Assembly: GCF_000826145.2 (NCBI RefSeq)
Contig: NZ_LN651337.1
Coordinates: 437,774 to 501,773, forward strand
Source of the DNA: Sporosarcina koreensis
Lineage (GTDB): Bacteria > Bacillota > Bacilli > Bacillales_A > Planococcaceae
DNA length: 64,000 nucleotides
Direction: 5' to 3'
Notes under the pieces: model-generated
Seen by the model: only the letters and a program-made list of their open reading frames with translations
What the model was told of the DNA's origin: nothing
The model's database searches: none
Part shown: positions 9,758 to 18,566 of the stretch, in pieces
Position numbering within the stretch: position 1 is the stretch's first letter
How the letters are laid out: every line of letters starts with the position of its first letter
Translations under genes and position numbers: made by a program

Positions 9758-10403
9758 ACGATTGTCCAGTCAGCTCAGGAAAGCTGACGAAGAGCCGTCC
9801 TTCCTGGGTGATGATTTCCGCAGCTGCCGATTCGAAAAGATACGGGGTGTCGGCGCTGTCGCGCGGCTCCACTTTTTCGTAGTCGTTCTTCACCGTGAGC
9901 ACCGGGAACGTGACCGGAACGGAACGCCCGTTGACAGTCGTTTTTAAATTTCCCATCAGCAGCAGCTCCTTCTTGGAAGCCGCGAAACAAAGGAAACCCG
10001 ACGAACGTCTGCCGGTCACCCGACCGAGCGGGATATGCTGCAGGAGCGATATAAGGCAGAGCAGGAAATCGCTGACCGCGGCAATGCTCAGCTTTTCCCG
10101 TCCGGCCTGTGTGAAATGTTGGTTGAGTGCATTCCGTATATCCTTGAAGGTGTACAGGAGGTCGATTTTCTCTTTCGGGCCGCCTTTACCGAGCCGGCTG
10201 ATCACTTCGGCTGCGTGCCGGAAGTACACTTCAGCCGGCCCGTTACCAATCTCTCTCGTCAACACGAGCCGGCGTATTTCCGCCAATACAGGATGATCAG
10301 GCACCTCACTTGCAAAGAAGCCGAGGACATCTTTTTCATCGAATGCGCGAGCCGTGAATTTGTCATAATAGTATTGATTCAGCTGTTTCATTTTGAGGTC
10401 CAT
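9756..10403 (-). CDS. Uncharacterised conserved-looking protein
   Basis: A 215-residue soluble protein that I do not recognise. It has no signal peptide or TM helix and is mixed alpha/beta. The N-terminal half is helical and charged ('KIDLLYTFKDIRNALNQHF'); the C-terminal half is beta-rich ('LLLMGNLKTTVNGRSVPVTF'). Start ATG at 10403 has an AAGGAG site. It is monocistronic and divergent from the bacilliredoxin gene. Codon use resembles the neighbours, so it is probably a core-genome gene. Confidence 0.7.
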   Translation of the reverse strand: MDLKMKQLNQYYYDKFTARAFDEKDVLGFFASEVPDHPVLAEIRRLVLTREIGNGPAEVYFRHAAEVISRLGKGGPKEKIDLLYTFKDIRNALNQHFTQAGREKLSIAAVSDFLLCLISLLQHIPLGRVTGRRSSGFLCFAASKKELLLMGNLKTTVNGRSVPVTFPVLTVKNDYEKVEPRDSADTPYLFESAAAEIITQEGRLFVSFPELTGQS

Positions 10404-10547
10404 CCCAAAACATCTCCTTGCCTAGTTCTCTGCTGACAGTTTACCACAGGTGCCTTGAAAGCACTTCGTTTTCATTCCGCCCGTTTCCATGTAGAATGGA
10501 CAGCAGATGCAAGACAAAAAATGATGAACCGGAAGGGGATATGGGAT

Positions 10548-10985
10548 ATGAATGCCTATGAAGAATACATGAAGGGGATTGTCCAGCCGATGCGCAGCGA
10601 ACTGACGGCTGCCGGCTTCACGGAATTGACAACGGAAGAGGATGTTGCAGAGGCGATGCGAAACCAAAAGGGAACAGCGCTCGTCGTCGTGAATTCCGTT
10701 TGCGGCTGTGCGGCGGGCCTTGCCCGTCCGGCTGTCCGTGAAGCGATTGGACAGGCCGACCGGAAACCGGATCAGCTCTATACGGTGTTCGCCGGTCAGG
10801 ATAAGGAAGCGACAGCCGCCATGCGTTCCTATTTTTCAGATGTCCTGCCGAGTTCCCCTTCCATCGCTGTCCTGAAAGATGGTGAGCTTGCCTATTTCAT
10901 CCCGCGGGAGCAGATCGAAGGATTCGAGATGGAACAAGTACAAGAGCACCTGACAGGAGCCCTGAACCAAGTGTCTGCCTCTTGA
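10548..10985 (+). CDS. brxA: Bacilliredoxin (BrxA/YphP family)
   Basis: A 145-residue thioredoxin-fold protein with the bacilliredoxin CGC active site ('VNSVCGCAAGLARPA') and the family string 'TVFAGQDKEATAAMR'. Bacilliredoxins remove bacillithiol from S-bacillithiolated proteins after oxidative stress. A longer reading frame starts 93 nt upstream, but the ATG at 10548 has a GGAAGGGG site and gives the family N-terminus 'MNAYEEYM' and length. It overlaps the ypiP-like gene by 4 nt, so the two are probably cotranslated. Confidence 0.93.
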   Translation: MNAYEEYMKGIVQPMRSELTAAGFTELTTEEDVAEAMRNQKGTALVVVNSVCGCAAGLARPAVREAIGQADRKPDQLYTVFAGQDKEATAAMRSYFSDVLPSSPSIAVLKDGELAYFIPREQIEGFEMEQVQEHLTGALNQVSAS

Positions 10986-11770
10986 ACCGGAAGCTGATCG
11001 TTTCGACAGCCAGCCGGCCGGACTCGCTCTCCGAACAGCTTGCCCGGGAAGCCGCCGAACGTCTCGGCTGTCCGTGCGAGGAACGGAGGAAGCGGTCGGT
11101 GCAGAACTTGATGGCTGATCACAAGGCGGATGCCCTCATCGCCGGCAAGGATGGGTTTTCATTCTACCGCCGGGAAACTTCGGGTTCACCGTTCTTCTTT
11201 CATCCGGACACGGCGATGTTCCGGCTGAAACGGGTACTGAGGGGAGAAGAGGATCCTTTCCTGGCCGCCTGTGCACTTTCTGCAGGGGACCGGTTCCTCG
11301 ACTGCACACTCGGACTTGCGACGGACTGTATTCTTGCCTCGTCCGCGGCAGGACATTCAGGCAAAATTGTCGGAATTGAAGCCGATCCAGTGGTCGCTTT
11401 CATCACCGCCAAGGGACTGCAGCAATACGATCCCGCTTTCCCTGAATTGAAAGCAGCGATGCGACGCATCCAGGTGAAGCAGGGAACGGCTGTAGAAATA
11501 TTGCGCAGTATGGAAACGGATTCGTTTGATGTCGTCTATCTGGATCCGATGTTTTCGACATCAATCGAAGAATCCGCCAGTTTCGCACCGCTCCGTGACA
11601 CGGGATTGCATGGAGGATTGACGGACGAGTGGATAGCAGAGGCCAGGCGGGTCGCCGCCAAACGGGTCGTTCTGAAAGCTCATTTCGGCGATCGGGCATT
11701 CGAGACATTCGGCTTCACACGGATCCGCCGGCCGAATACAAAATTTCATTTCGGCTGCATGGAAACATGA
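10982..11770 (+). CDS. Class I SAM-dependent methyltransferase (YpiP-like)
   Basis: A 262-residue protein with a Rossmann methyltransferase core. Motif I is 'LDCTLGLATDCILAS' and the acidic ribose-binding end is 'IVGIEADPVV'; the catalytic-loop region reads 'VVYLDPMF', a DPPY-like motif of N-methyltransferases. It starts with TTG in a TTGA overlap with brxA, the same neighbour as B. subtilis ypiP. The substrate is unknown; the DPMF motif hints at a nucleic acid base. Confidence 0.8.
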   Translation: MNRKLIVSTASRPDSLSEQLAREAAERLGCPCEERRKRSVQNLMADHKADALIAGKDGFSFYRRETSGSPFFFHPDTAMFRLKRVLRGEEDPFLAACALSAGDRFLDCTLGLATDCILASSAAGHSGKIVGIEADPVVAFITAKGLQQYDPAFPELKAAMRRIQVKQGTAVEILRSMETDSFDVVYLDPMFSTSIEESASFAPLRDTGLHGGLTDEWIAEARRVAAKRVVLKAHFGDRAFETFGFTRIRRPNTKFHFGCMET

Positions 11771-11812
11771 AACGCCCGCAGGTCCAGTAACTGGATCTGC
11801 GGGCGTTTTAAG
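11771..11812. terminator. Bidirectional terminator
   Basis: 17-nt arms AACGCCCGCAGGTCCAG / CTGGATCTGCGGGCGTT with one mismatch and a T run, between ypiP-like and the short minus-strand ORF. Confidence 0.9.
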
Positions 11813-11815
11813 CAA

Positions 11816-11893
11816 TCAGTGCGTGAAATTGAGTGAACTTAAGTATAGAACAAAGACAAGCATGCCGATACCGGCAATCAGTTGAACATCCAT
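11816..11893 (-). CDS. 25-residue single-pass membrane peptide
   Basis: A very short gene read by eye. ATG at 11891-11893 is preceded by a perfect AAGGAGGT site with 7-nt spacing. It encodes 25 residues (N-terminus MDVQLIAGIGMLVFVLYLSS) ending in TGA at 11816-11818. Residues 4-21 form one hydrophobic helix with no charge; the tail ends in NFTH. The strong ribosome site and the flanking terminator support translation. The role is unknown; it might be a membrane-complex subunit or regulator. Confidence 0.6.
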   Translation of the reverse strand: MDVQLIAGIGMLVFVLYLSSLNFTH

Positions 11894-12032
11894 CTGAGCA
11901 ACCTCCTTAAAAAAACATACCAGTTCCCTGTCACTTATTGTACAATGAAACTACAAAAGAAGGAACCTTTTCGAATATTTTTCGTACTGTTCAGAAAGCA
12001 AATCGATATTTTATGAAATGCGCAGGTGATGG

Positions 12033-12623
12033 ATGATGAAAAAATGGCTGCAGCAGCTGATGATCATTTCTGTTGCGTTCGTAACATTGGGCGTTATTTC
12101 GCCGAGTCATGAGATCTGGGATTCACTGCATGAAAAGGAAAACATCAAACAACCGGGTCTTCCGGAAAGCGGAAGTGCCTATTCTGTCAGTTTTGAGACC
12201 ACGTTTGAACGCGATCCGCTCCCTGCTGCCTCGGAAGACGAGCTGATCAGCGGTGCGCGCAAGCTGGCGTACACAAAATTCGGAACGAAGATCGGACCTG
12301 CGATCGGCGACGAGTTCGATACGGTGATCTTCCCTGAAATGGAGCGCGTTATCCGGGACACATTCGGCGAACAGTTCCAGATGGACCGGAAATTGGCGAT
12401 TTCAGAGCGGCCATCCGGCGGACATGCTGAAAAGATATTCAACATAAAAGATGCCGAAACCGATAAGAACCTGCTCCTGTTCCACGTCCGGACGGAGAAA
12501 CGCCCGCAAGACGGGTATTTCTTCAATTTCCACTATCATGTCGCAGCTGACGACTACGAAACACATCATACGATCGGGGAAGTCTACTGGTCGAAGAACA
12601 CACCGCCGAAGTGGCTGTCCTGA
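12033..12623 (+). CDS. YpjP-family protein
   Basis: A 196-residue protein resembling B. subtilis YpjP, which also lies beside thymidylate synthase and dihydrofolate reductase genes. An N-terminal hydrophobic segment (residues 5-25, after 'MMKKWLQQL') looks like a signal peptide or membrane anchor, and the rest is hydrophilic and probably extracytoplasmic ('FNFHYHVAADDYETHHTIGEV'). No enzymatic motif is seen and the function is unknown. Confidence 0.8.
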   Translation: MMKKWLQQLMIISVAFVTLGVISPSHEIWDSLHEKENIKQPGLPESGSAYSVSFETTFERDPLPAASEDELISGARKLAYTKFGTKIGPAIGDEFDTVIFPEMERVIRDTFGEQFQMDRKLAISERPSGGHAEKIFNIKDAETDKNLLLFHVRTEKRPQDGYFFNFHYHVAADDYETHHTIGEVYWSKNTPPKWLS

Positions 12624-12640
12624 CAGCTGCCGGCGGTTTT
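12602..12640 (+). terminator. Terminator overlapping ypjP 3' end
   Basis: ACCGCCG/CGGCGGT outer stem with an inner GGCTGTC/GACAGCT pairing and a T run; the left arm lies inside the ypjP coding end. Confidence 0.75.
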
Positions 12641-12711
12641 TATTTCTCTCGCTCGTAATTTGAGTGCTTGATTTGTTATAGTTAAGCTATTGAGTAACAG
12701 GAGGTTGGGTT

Positions 12712-13659
12712 ATGAAGCAATACTTGGATCTTTGCCGTCATGTACTGGAGACCGGGGTCAAGAAAGAGGACCGTACCGGTACAGGAACGCTCAGTGTCTT
12801 CGGCTATCAGATGCGCTATGATCTTCAACAGGGTTTTCCGTTGATGACGACGAAAAAGACCGCATTCCGTCTGATTGTCTCGGAACTGCTCTGGTTCCTG
12901 AAAGGGGATACGAATGTCCGGACGCTCGTCGAAGAACGGAATCCGATCTGGGATGAATGGGCTTTCGCCCAATGGATCGAAAGCGATGAGTACACCGGCC
13001 CGGATATGACAGATTTCGGCAGACGTGCACCAGCGGATGAAACATTCCGGGAAGCGTACGAAAACGAGATGGCATCATTTAAAGAACGTCTTCTGATAGA
13101 TGAGAGCTTTGCCGGACGCTTCGGTGATCTGGGCCCTGTCTACGGAAAACAATGGCGCAGTTTCGGAGGAGCAGCAGGACGCGAACCTGTCGATCAGATC
13201 AGGCAGCTGATCGAAGGTCTGAAAGCGAATCCTGATTCCCGCAGGCATATTGTCACAGCGTGGAACCCGTCGGAACTCGATGACATGGCTTTGCCGCCTT
13301 GCCACGTCCTGTTCCAGTTCTATGTGGCGGACGGAAAACTGTCCTGCCAGCTGTACCAGCGGAGTGCCGATATTTTCATCGGTGTGCCGTTCAATATCGC
13401 CTCCTACGCCTTGCTCGTCCACCTGATTGCACTGGAGACCGGGCTTGAACCCGGTGAGTTCATCCACACACTCGGGGACGCACATATCTATTCCAACCAT
13501 ATCAGCCAAGTGAACGAACAGCTGACGCGGAAACCGCGCAAACTGCCTGATCTGCGAGTCAATCTGGCAGGCCGCTCGATCTTCGAGTTGACAACCGCGG
13601 ACATCTCCATTGAAAACTATGATCCGCATCCGAAAATTTCAGCGCCCGTCGCTGTCTGA
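12712..13659 (+). CDS. thyA: Thymidylate synthase
   Basis: A 315-residue thymidylate synthase converting dUMP and methylene-THF to dTMP and DHF. The nucleophile is Cys197 in '[12 protein letters not shown]', with phosphate-binding '[15 protein letters not shown]' and the folate-side '[12 protein letters not shown]'. The roughly 50-residue insert around residues 88-140 puts it with the longer S. aureus/L. casei type rather than the 264-residue E. coli type. The site GGAGGTTGG precedes the start. It is followed after 15 nt by dfrA, which recycles the DHF produced. Confidence 0.97.
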   Translation: MKQYLDLCRHVLETGVKKEDRTGTGTLSVFGYQMRYDLQQGFPLMTTKKTAFRLIVSELLWFLKGDTNVRTLVEERNPIWDEWAFAQWIESDEYTGPDMTDFGRRAPADETFREAYENEMASFKERLLIDESFAGRFGDLGPVYGKQWRSFGGAAGREPVDQIRQLIEGLKANPDSRRHIVTAWNPSELDDMALPPCHVLFQFYVADGKLSCQLYQRSADIFIGVPFNIASYALLVHLIALETGLEPGEFIHTLGDAHIYSNHISQVNEQLTRKPRKLPDLRVNLAGRSIFELTTADISIENYDPHPKISAPVAV

Positions 13660-13674
13660 ACAGGAGGATACTTT

Positions 13675-14163
13675 ATGATTTCATTGCTGGTTGCACATGA
13701 CGAGAACAGGGTCATCGGTGCTGACAACGCCATGCCATGGCATATCCCTGAAGAACTGAAATATTTCAAAGAGAAGACAATGGGGAAAGGGATCATCATG
13801 GGACGCAGGACGTTCGAATCGATCGGACGCCCGCTGAAAGGCCGGCTGAACCTCATCCTCACACGGAACGCCGGGTATCATGCTGAAGGGGCGGTGGCCG
13901 TCCAGACTCTGGACGAGGCGATTGTCCGTGCAGAAAACTATGCCGATGAGGTGATGATCATAGGCGGGGCGGAAATCTTCGAAATGGCGATGCCGATCGC
14001 AGACCGTCTGTATGTAACAGTGATCCGTCATTCATACGAAGGGGATACGTACTTCCCGGAGTATTCAACCGGCTGGAAACTGATTTCTGAATCGGATGCC
14101 CACCGTACGGAAGACGGCATTGAATACGTCTATTGCATCTATGAACGGGAAACCGCGGCCTGA
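13675..14163 (+). CDS. dfrA: Dihydrofolate reductase
   Basis: A 162-residue DHFR reducing dihydrofolate to THF with NADPH. The substrate loop 'MPWHIPEELKYFKEKTMG' carries the acidic proton donor (Glu26/27); the NADPH site is 'IIMGRRTFESIGRPLKGR' and 'VMIIGGAEIFEMAMP'. An AGGAGG site lies in the thyA-dfrA spacer, so the two form one operon. Confidence 0.97.
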   Translation: MISLLVAHDENRVIGADNAMPWHIPEELKYFKEKTMGKGIIMGRRTFESIGRPLKGRLNLILTRNAGYHAEGAVAVQTLDEAIVRAENYADEVMIIGGAEIFEMAMPIADRLYVTVIRHSYEGDTYFPEYSTGWKLISESDAHRTEDGIEYVYCIYERETAA

Positions 14164-14188
14164 GCTGCCTGTCAGCCGTGCGGACGAA

Positions 14189-14243
14189 AAAGGAGACCGA
14201 TTCGTAACTCGCGATATCCGCGAAGAATCAGTCTCCTTTCTTT
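14189..14243. terminator. Bidirectional terminator
   Basis: 15-nt arms AAAGGAGACCGATTC / GAATCAGTCTCCTTT (one mismatch), between convergent dfrA and the hemolysin III-family gene. Confidence 0.85.
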
Positions 14244-14267
14244 ACAAACATACTTACAAACACCGCT

Positions 14268-14903
14268 TCATAAATAGAGTATTACACTGAAATACATGGA
14301 AGCACTGCCCGCCAGTACGAACAGATGCCAAATAGCGTGATTGTAGGGGAGTTTACGCCAGGCATACACGAAAGCGCCGGCAGTGTACAGAATACCGCCT
14401 GCTACGAGCAGCGAGATGCCAGGGCCTGACAGGCTCGCATATAATGGCTTAAGTCCAACGATGATCAGCCAGCCCATAATGATATACAGCAAGAGAGAAA
14501 CAATTTCAAAACGGTGGATGAAGAAAATCTTGAATACCGTACCGAACAATGTCAGACCCCAGACGATGCAGAACAAGGTCCAGCCCAAGCCGCCGCCGAT
14601 TCCGACAAGGACAAATGGCGTGTACGTCCCGGCGATCAGAAGGTAGATCGCAGAATGGTCGAGAATCGCAAACAGCCGTTTATGGCGTTCCGGCATACTG
14701 TGCAAAAGTGTGCTCATCAAATAGAGAAACAGCATGGAAATCCCAAAAACGGTATAACTGACAAGGGCCAGCGTACTTTCCTGGCGGATGCCTTTCAGAA
14801 TAAGCAGAACGAGAGCCGGTATACTCAGCAGGACGCCGAGACCATGGGTGAGCGCATTCCAAAGTTCTTCACGGCCGTTCTTATAGTCAAATGCAGTCGC
14901 CAA
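14268..14903 (-). CDS. Hemolysin III / PAQR-family membrane protein (YplQ-like)
   Basis: A 211-residue seven-TM protein of the PAQR/hemolysin III family. Conserved motifs are present: 'EELWNALTHGLG' at the N-terminus, 'LDHSAIYLLIAGTYTPFVL' in the middle and the histidine motif 'NHAIWHLFVLAGS' near the C-terminus, which in relatives bind zinc. Family members are putative membrane hydrolases; haemolytic activity is not implied. B. subtilis YplQ has the same size. Start ATG at 14903 has an AAGGAGG site. It is divergent from degV. Confidence 0.9.
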   Translation of the reverse strand: MATAFDYKNGREELWNALTHGLGVLLSIPALVLLILKGIRQESTLALVSYTVFGISMLFLYLMSTLLHSMPERHKRLFAILDHSAIYLLIAGTYTPFVLVGIGGGLGWTLFCIVWGLTLFGTVFKIFFIHRFEIVSLLLYIIMGWLIIVGLKPLYASLSGPGISLLVAGGILYTAGAFVYAWRKLPYNHAIWHLFVLAGSASMYFSVILYL

Positions 14904-14978
14904 TGGCAGAAAGCCTCCTTTTTTGCTTATTATACTGAAATAGAAAACTTGTTTCCACTGATAGAGGAGAGATTGACA

Positions 14979-15818
14979 ATGACACAGATTAAAGTTGTGA
15001 CAGATTCCACCGCAGACTTGACCCAGCAGGAAATCGAGGAATACGGGATCCGTATCGTCCCGTTATCCATCCATATCGACGGTGAAATCTACACAGACCG
15101 GGTGAACCTCGGACCTGAGGAATTTCTTGAGAAAATGGCAAAGGCCGAATCGCTCCCGAAGAGTTCCCAGCCGTCCTCCGGAACTTTTGCGGAGATCTAC
15201 GACGAACTTGGCTCGGACGGCAGCGACATCCTGTCGATCCATATGACAGGCGGCATGAGCGGTACAGTGAAGTCAGCTGAAGCCGCAGCCGAAATGACTA
15301 CAGCCCCCGTGACAGTCGTGGACTCCCGATATATATCCCATGGTCTGGCGTTCCAAGTGATCGAAGCGGCAAAGATGGCGCAGCAGGGAAAGTCGATGGT
15401 TGAAATCACTGCCAGCCTGGAGGACATCCGGATGAAGACGATGCTGTATGTCGTCGTCGATAAGCTCGACAATCTCGTGAAAGGCGGCCGGATCGGAAAA
15501 GGCAAAGGGATCATCGGCTCCTTATTGAACATCAAACCAATCGCTTCGCTGCAGGATGGTGTCTATACACCGATCGGCAAGGCGCGGAGCCATAAGCAGG
15601 TTGCTGCGCAGCTCTTCGCGTCCTTCAAAGAGGACACGGCCGGTAAACTCGTGAAAGGTATCGGGATCTCCCACGCCAACGGATTGGCGATGGCCGAACC
15701 GCTGAAACGTCTTATCGAAGAGAGCGGCTTCACGGATATCCGGTTCTCTTTCACATCGCCTGTCGTCAGCACCCACACCGGAGCCGGAGCAATCGGGTTC
15801 ATGTACTACACGGACTGA
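14979..15818 (+). CDS. DegV-family fatty-acid-binding protein
   Basis: A 279-residue DegV (FakB-like) protein. N-terminal 'KVVTDSTADL', then 'PKSSQPSSGTF', 'SIHMTGGMSGTVKSA' and C-terminal 'SPVVSTHTGAGAIGFMY' match the two-domain fold that buries one fatty acid for phosphorylation by FakA. The open frame extends far upstream, but the ATG at 14979, preceded by GAGGAGA, gives the family start. A FakA kinase is not in this window. Confidence 0.93.
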   Translation: MTQIKVVTDSTADLTQQEIEEYGIRIVPLSIHIDGEIYTDRVNLGPEEFLEKMAKAESLPKSSQPSSGTFAEIYDELGSDGSDILSIHMTGGMSGTVKSAEAAAEMTTAPVTVVDSRYISHGLAFQVIEAAKMAQQGKSMVEITASLEDIRMKTMLYVVVDKLDNLVKGGRIGKGKGIIGSLLNIKPIASLQDGVYTPIGKARSHKQVAAQLFASFKEDTAGKLVKGIGISHANGLAMAEPLKRLIEESGFTDIRFSFTSPVVSTHTGAGAIGFMYYTD

Positions 15819-15862
15819 GCAGGAAACGCTGTATGCATAGCTGCTCGCATAATTTTTAGGAA

Positions 15863-16696
15863 ATGGGGAAAAGGAGAATGAGAAGAAGCGCGCTAGTCAT
15901 TTTTCTCGCCTTCTCATTGGTGATTACGGGGTGTGATCAGGTGTTCAGAAATAACGCAGAGCCTTTTACGGAAAGACGTGATGTCGAATTTACAGAGTGG
16001 GACATACCGACAGATTTCCTGCCGAAATCGCTGCATGTTGTCGGGTTGGGCGATTCCCTGACGCAAGGTGTCGGAGATGAGATGAAAAGAGGCGGTTATT
16101 TCGAGCGGGTCGCTTCAGACCTGACCGAATGGGAAGGTATCACGTATGTGGAAACAGAGAACCTGGCGAAAAGGGGCCGCCGCAGCGATCAGCTTCTGAA
16201 ACAGCTGGATGAGAAAGCGATCCAAGATTCAGTCGGGGATGCGGACGTCATCTTCATGACAATCGGCGGCAACGACTTGATGAAAGTGCTGAAAGCCAAC
16301 TTGTTCAAACTGAAGAAGAAGCCGTTCTATACGGAACTCGATGGCTATTCGAAACGGCTCGATGAAATCTTCGGCACGATCCGTGCTCTGAATCCGGATG
16401 CGCCGATCATCATGTCAGGTCTGTACAATCCGATGCTGCTGATCACTGATGAGGTCAAAGAGTTCGAAGACATTATCGAGGACTGGAACGAAGCGATCCA
16501 GGCACGGATCGAACTGGATGGAAACAGCTGTTTCATCCCGGTTGCGGATCTGTTCGAAGAGAATGCGAACCTCGTCTATCATACAGATTTCTTTCATCCG
16601 AATGCGACAGGCTATGCATTGATGGAAGATCGCTATGTGAGCGTCCTGCATGATTGGGGTTTGCAAGTACGCGTCCAGGGGGAAAAGGACAGGTAG
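15863..16696 (+). CDS. SGNH/GDSL-hydrolase lipoprotein (YpmR-like)
   Basis: A 277-residue lipoprotein with lipobox 'LVITGC' (cysteine about residue 24). The SGNH-hydrolase blocks are clear: 'VVGLGDSLTQGVGD' (nucleophile Ser), 'TIGGNDLMK' (Asn) and the catalytic 'DFFHPNATGYALM' (Asp-x-x-His). It is probably an esterase or lipase acting outside the membrane. It matches B. subtilis YpmR in type and in lying just before ypmS. The start is a choice between ATG 15863 and ATG 15878; neither has ideal spacing. Confidence 0.88.
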   Translation: MGKRRMRRSALVIFLAFSLVITGCDQVFRNNAEPFTERRDVEFTEWDIPTDFLPKSLHVVGLGDSLTQGVGDEMKRGGYFERVASDLTEWEGITYVETENLAKRGRRSDQLLKQLDEKAIQDSVGDADVIFMTIGGNDLMKVLKANLFKLKKKPFYTELDGYSKRLDEIFGTIRALNPDAPIIMSGLYNPMLLITDEVKEFEDIIEDWNEAIQARIELDGNSCFIPVADLFEENANLVYHTDFFHPNATGYALMEDRYVSVLHDWGLQVRVQGEKDR

Positions 16697-16707
16697 GAGA
16701 TGATTGC

Positions 16708-17286
16708 TTGAATGGATGGAAAATAGCCTTCTTCACATTATCCGGCGTTGTGGCTGCGGGATTTGCCGGGGTGCTGTTCCTGATCGGTTCAGCCGGTGAA
16801 TCGCAGGAGCTGCCAGCTGCGGAAGTGATCGGTGAAGGAGAAGCGAACCACCTGACGGTTCGCACGACAAAGAAAGACTTCGAGGGCATCGCGAATACAT
16901 ATATCCGTGACGCGATGAAAGGTGAAAAGCTGCCCGTGCAGATGAAAGTGAAGGATGATGTGATCCTTTATTCGGAGCTGACGGTATTTTCGTTCCGGCT
17001 GCCAGTCGTCATGCACTTCGATCCGATCGTCAGAGAGGATGGAAACCTCATACTGAAGCAATCCTCCATGGAACTCGGACAGCTGAACATCCAGCCATCC
17101 GCTGTTTTGAAGGTCCTGCGGGATTCAATCAAGCTGCCTTCCTGGATGATCGTCCGGCCGAAGGAGGAAGAGATTTTCATCGACTTGTCGAAAGTTCCGG
17201 TCGCCAAAGGGGTATCCGTCCGTGCAAAATCGTTCAACCTGGAGAAGGATGAGATTGTTCTCGATGTGTCAATTCTGAAAAGATAA
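16708..17286 (+). CDS. YpmS-family membrane-anchored protein
   Basis: A 192-residue protein with an N-terminal TM anchor (about residues 6-26) and an extracytoplasmic beta-rich domain. It resembles B. subtilis YpmS. The start is taken as TTG 16708, with an AGGAG site at 16695-16699 that overlaps the ypmR stop; this gives the family-like N-terminus 'MNGWKIAFFTLSG'. Operon position after the SGNH lipoprotein suggests joint work on lipid or envelope substrates. No catalytic residues are visible. Confidence 0.85.
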   Translation: MNGWKIAFFTLSGVVAAGFAGVLFLIGSAGESQELPAAEVIGEGEANHLTVRTTKKDFEGIANTYIRDAMKGEKLPVQMKVKDDVILYSELTVFSFRLPVVMHFDPIVREDGNLILKQSSMELGQLNIQPSAVLKVLRDSIKLPSWMIVRPKEEEIFIDLSKVPVAKGVSVRAKSFNLEKDEIVLDVSILKR

Positions 17287-17298
17287 GGAGTGCAGACG

Positions 17299-17826
17299 AT
17301 GAAACAAGTAGCGACATTTGCAGGCGGCTGTTTCTGGTGCATGGTGAAACCGTTCCATAAGTATGACGGCGTCGAATCCGTTGTTTCGGGCTATACTGGC
17401 GGTGACGTGCCGAACCCCACCTATCAGATGGTCTGTTCGGAAACGACGGGCCACCGGGAGGCCGTGCAGATAGAATTTGACGATGAAGTGATATCGTACA
17501 GGGAATTGCTGGACATCTTTTGGCGGCAGATCGACCCGACAGACAGCGGCGGACAGTTTTTTGACCGCGGGGAATCGTACAAGACGGCCATCTATTATCA
17601 TACGCCTGAACAGCATGAACAAGCTGAACAGTCCAAACGGGAACTTGAGGAATCGAAAAAATTCAGCGAACCGATCGCTACAGATATCCTGCCGGCCAAA
17701 CCGTTTTATTTGGCAGAAGAAGGGCATCAGGATTACTATAAGAAAAACCCGGGTCATTACAAGCGGTATTCCGTCGGATCCGGTCGCGAACGATTCAAAT
17801 CAGAGAATTGGAGTGAGCAGCCATGA
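17299..17826 (+). CDS. msrA: Peptide-methionine (S)-S-oxide reductase
   Basis: A 175-residue MsrA with the catalytic motif 'GGCFWC' (nucleophile Cys11), '[12 protein letters not shown]', '[11 protein letters not shown]' and '[11 protein letters not shown]'. It reduces the S epimer of methionine sulfoxide in proteins and free Met. ATG 17299 has an AAGGAG site 8 nt upstream and is preferred to the in-frame GTG at 17290. It overlaps msrB by 4 nt (ATGA), so the S- and R-specific enzymes are translationally coupled. Confidence 0.96.
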   Translation: MKQVATFAGGCFWCMVKPFHKYDGVESVVSGYTGGDVPNPTYQMVCSETTGHREAVQIEFDDEVISYRELLDIFWRQIDPTDSGGQFFDRGESYKTAIYYHTPEQHEQAEQSKRELEESKKFSEPIATDILPAKPFYLAEEGHQDYYKKNPGHYKRYSVGSGRERFKSENWSEQP

Positions 17827-18245
17827 AAGAAGATCTGAAAAACCGTTTGACAGATTTGCAATATCACGTCACACAGGAACAGGGCACAGAGCCGCCGTTC
17901 CAGAACGAATACGACAGCCACTATGAAGACGGCATCTATGTCGATGTCGTGTCAGGAGAGCCCCTGTTCAGTTCGAAAGACAAATATGACGCAGGCTGCG
18001 GCTGGCCGAGCTTCACGAAACCGATCGAGAAAGAGGAAGTGACCGAGCATTTCGATGCGTCCCACGGCATGCGGAGGACGGAAGTGCGCAGCAAGACGGC
18101 GGATTCCCACCTCGGTCACGTATTTCCGGATGGACCCGGAGAAGCCGGCACCCGGTATTGCATCAACTCTGCAGCCCTGCGTTTTGTCCCTGTCGATAAA
18201 TTCGACGAAGAAGGGCTCGGGGACTATAAATCCCAATTCAAATAA
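17823..18245 (+). CDS. msrB: Peptide-methionine (R)-S-oxide reductase
   Basis: A 140-residue MsrB with nucleophile Cys113 in '[11 protein letters not shown]' and candidate resolving Cys59 in '[10 protein letters not shown]'. The two CxxC zinc motifs of the other MsrB class are absent, as in many Firmicute enzymes. It reduces the R epimer of methionine sulfoxide. Confidence 0.96.
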   Translation: MKEDLKNRLTDLQYHVTQEQGTEPPFQNEYDSHYEDGIYVDVVSGEPLFSSKDKYDAGCGWPSFTKPIEKEEVTEHFDASHGMRRTEVRSKTADSHLGHVFPDGPGEAGTRYCINSAALRFVPVDKFDEEGLGDYKSQFK

Positions 18246-18265
18246 GAACGGAAGGGGGTCCGCGT

Positions 18266-18487
18266 ATGGACCGCTCTTTTTATCAATTTGTCCTCTCATT
18301 CCGCGGCGGCGGAAAAGATGACCTGAATGCGGTATTCGCCGAAAGGATGTTCAACGATCACAGTTTTCCGAAGAGTGAGCGTTCTTTCGACGCATTATCG
18401 CGTTATATCGAAGAGAAAGCGGATTCCGAAATGCCCTCTGTTATTTTCGATGACTTGTATCGTCAGTATGAGGAGCGGTATTTGTAA
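18266..18487 (+). CDS. YozE-family (UPF0346) small protein
   Basis: A 73-residue acidic helical protein of the YozE SAM-like family; 'SFYQFVLSFRGGGKDD' and 'FPKSERSFDALSRYIE' are typical. Function is unknown; the fold is a small helical bundle. It follows msrB by 20 nt with a GGGGG-rich ribosome site, as the last gene of the ypmR-ypmS-msrA-msrB cluster. Confidence 0.88.
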   Translation: MDRSFYQFVLSFRGGGKDDLNAVFAERMFNDHSFPKSERSFDALSRYIEEKADSEMPSVIFDDLYRQYEERYL

Positions 18488-18498
18488 GAGCTCGGCAT

Positions 18499-18531
18499 AC
18501 CGTTGCAAAGTAAACGGTTTAATTGTATGAT
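18499..18531 (+). promoter_or_regulatory. deoD promoter with overlapping palindrome
   Basis: TTGCAA (18503-18508) and TATGAT (18526-18531) with 17-bp spacing form a sigma-A promoter 36 nt before deoD. The inverted repeat ACCGTT-8 nt-AACGGT (18499-18504 with 18513-18518) overlaps the -35 and may be a repressor site. Confidence 0.55.
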
Positions 18532-18566
18532 GTGTTAAGAAATAGAAAGAAGAGGTGCTTGGACAA

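Noticed and set aside
14514..14978. In-frame upstream extension of degV by 155 codons.
   Set aside because: It runs antisense through the hemolysin III-family gene; ATG 14979 has the ribosome site and the family N-terminus.
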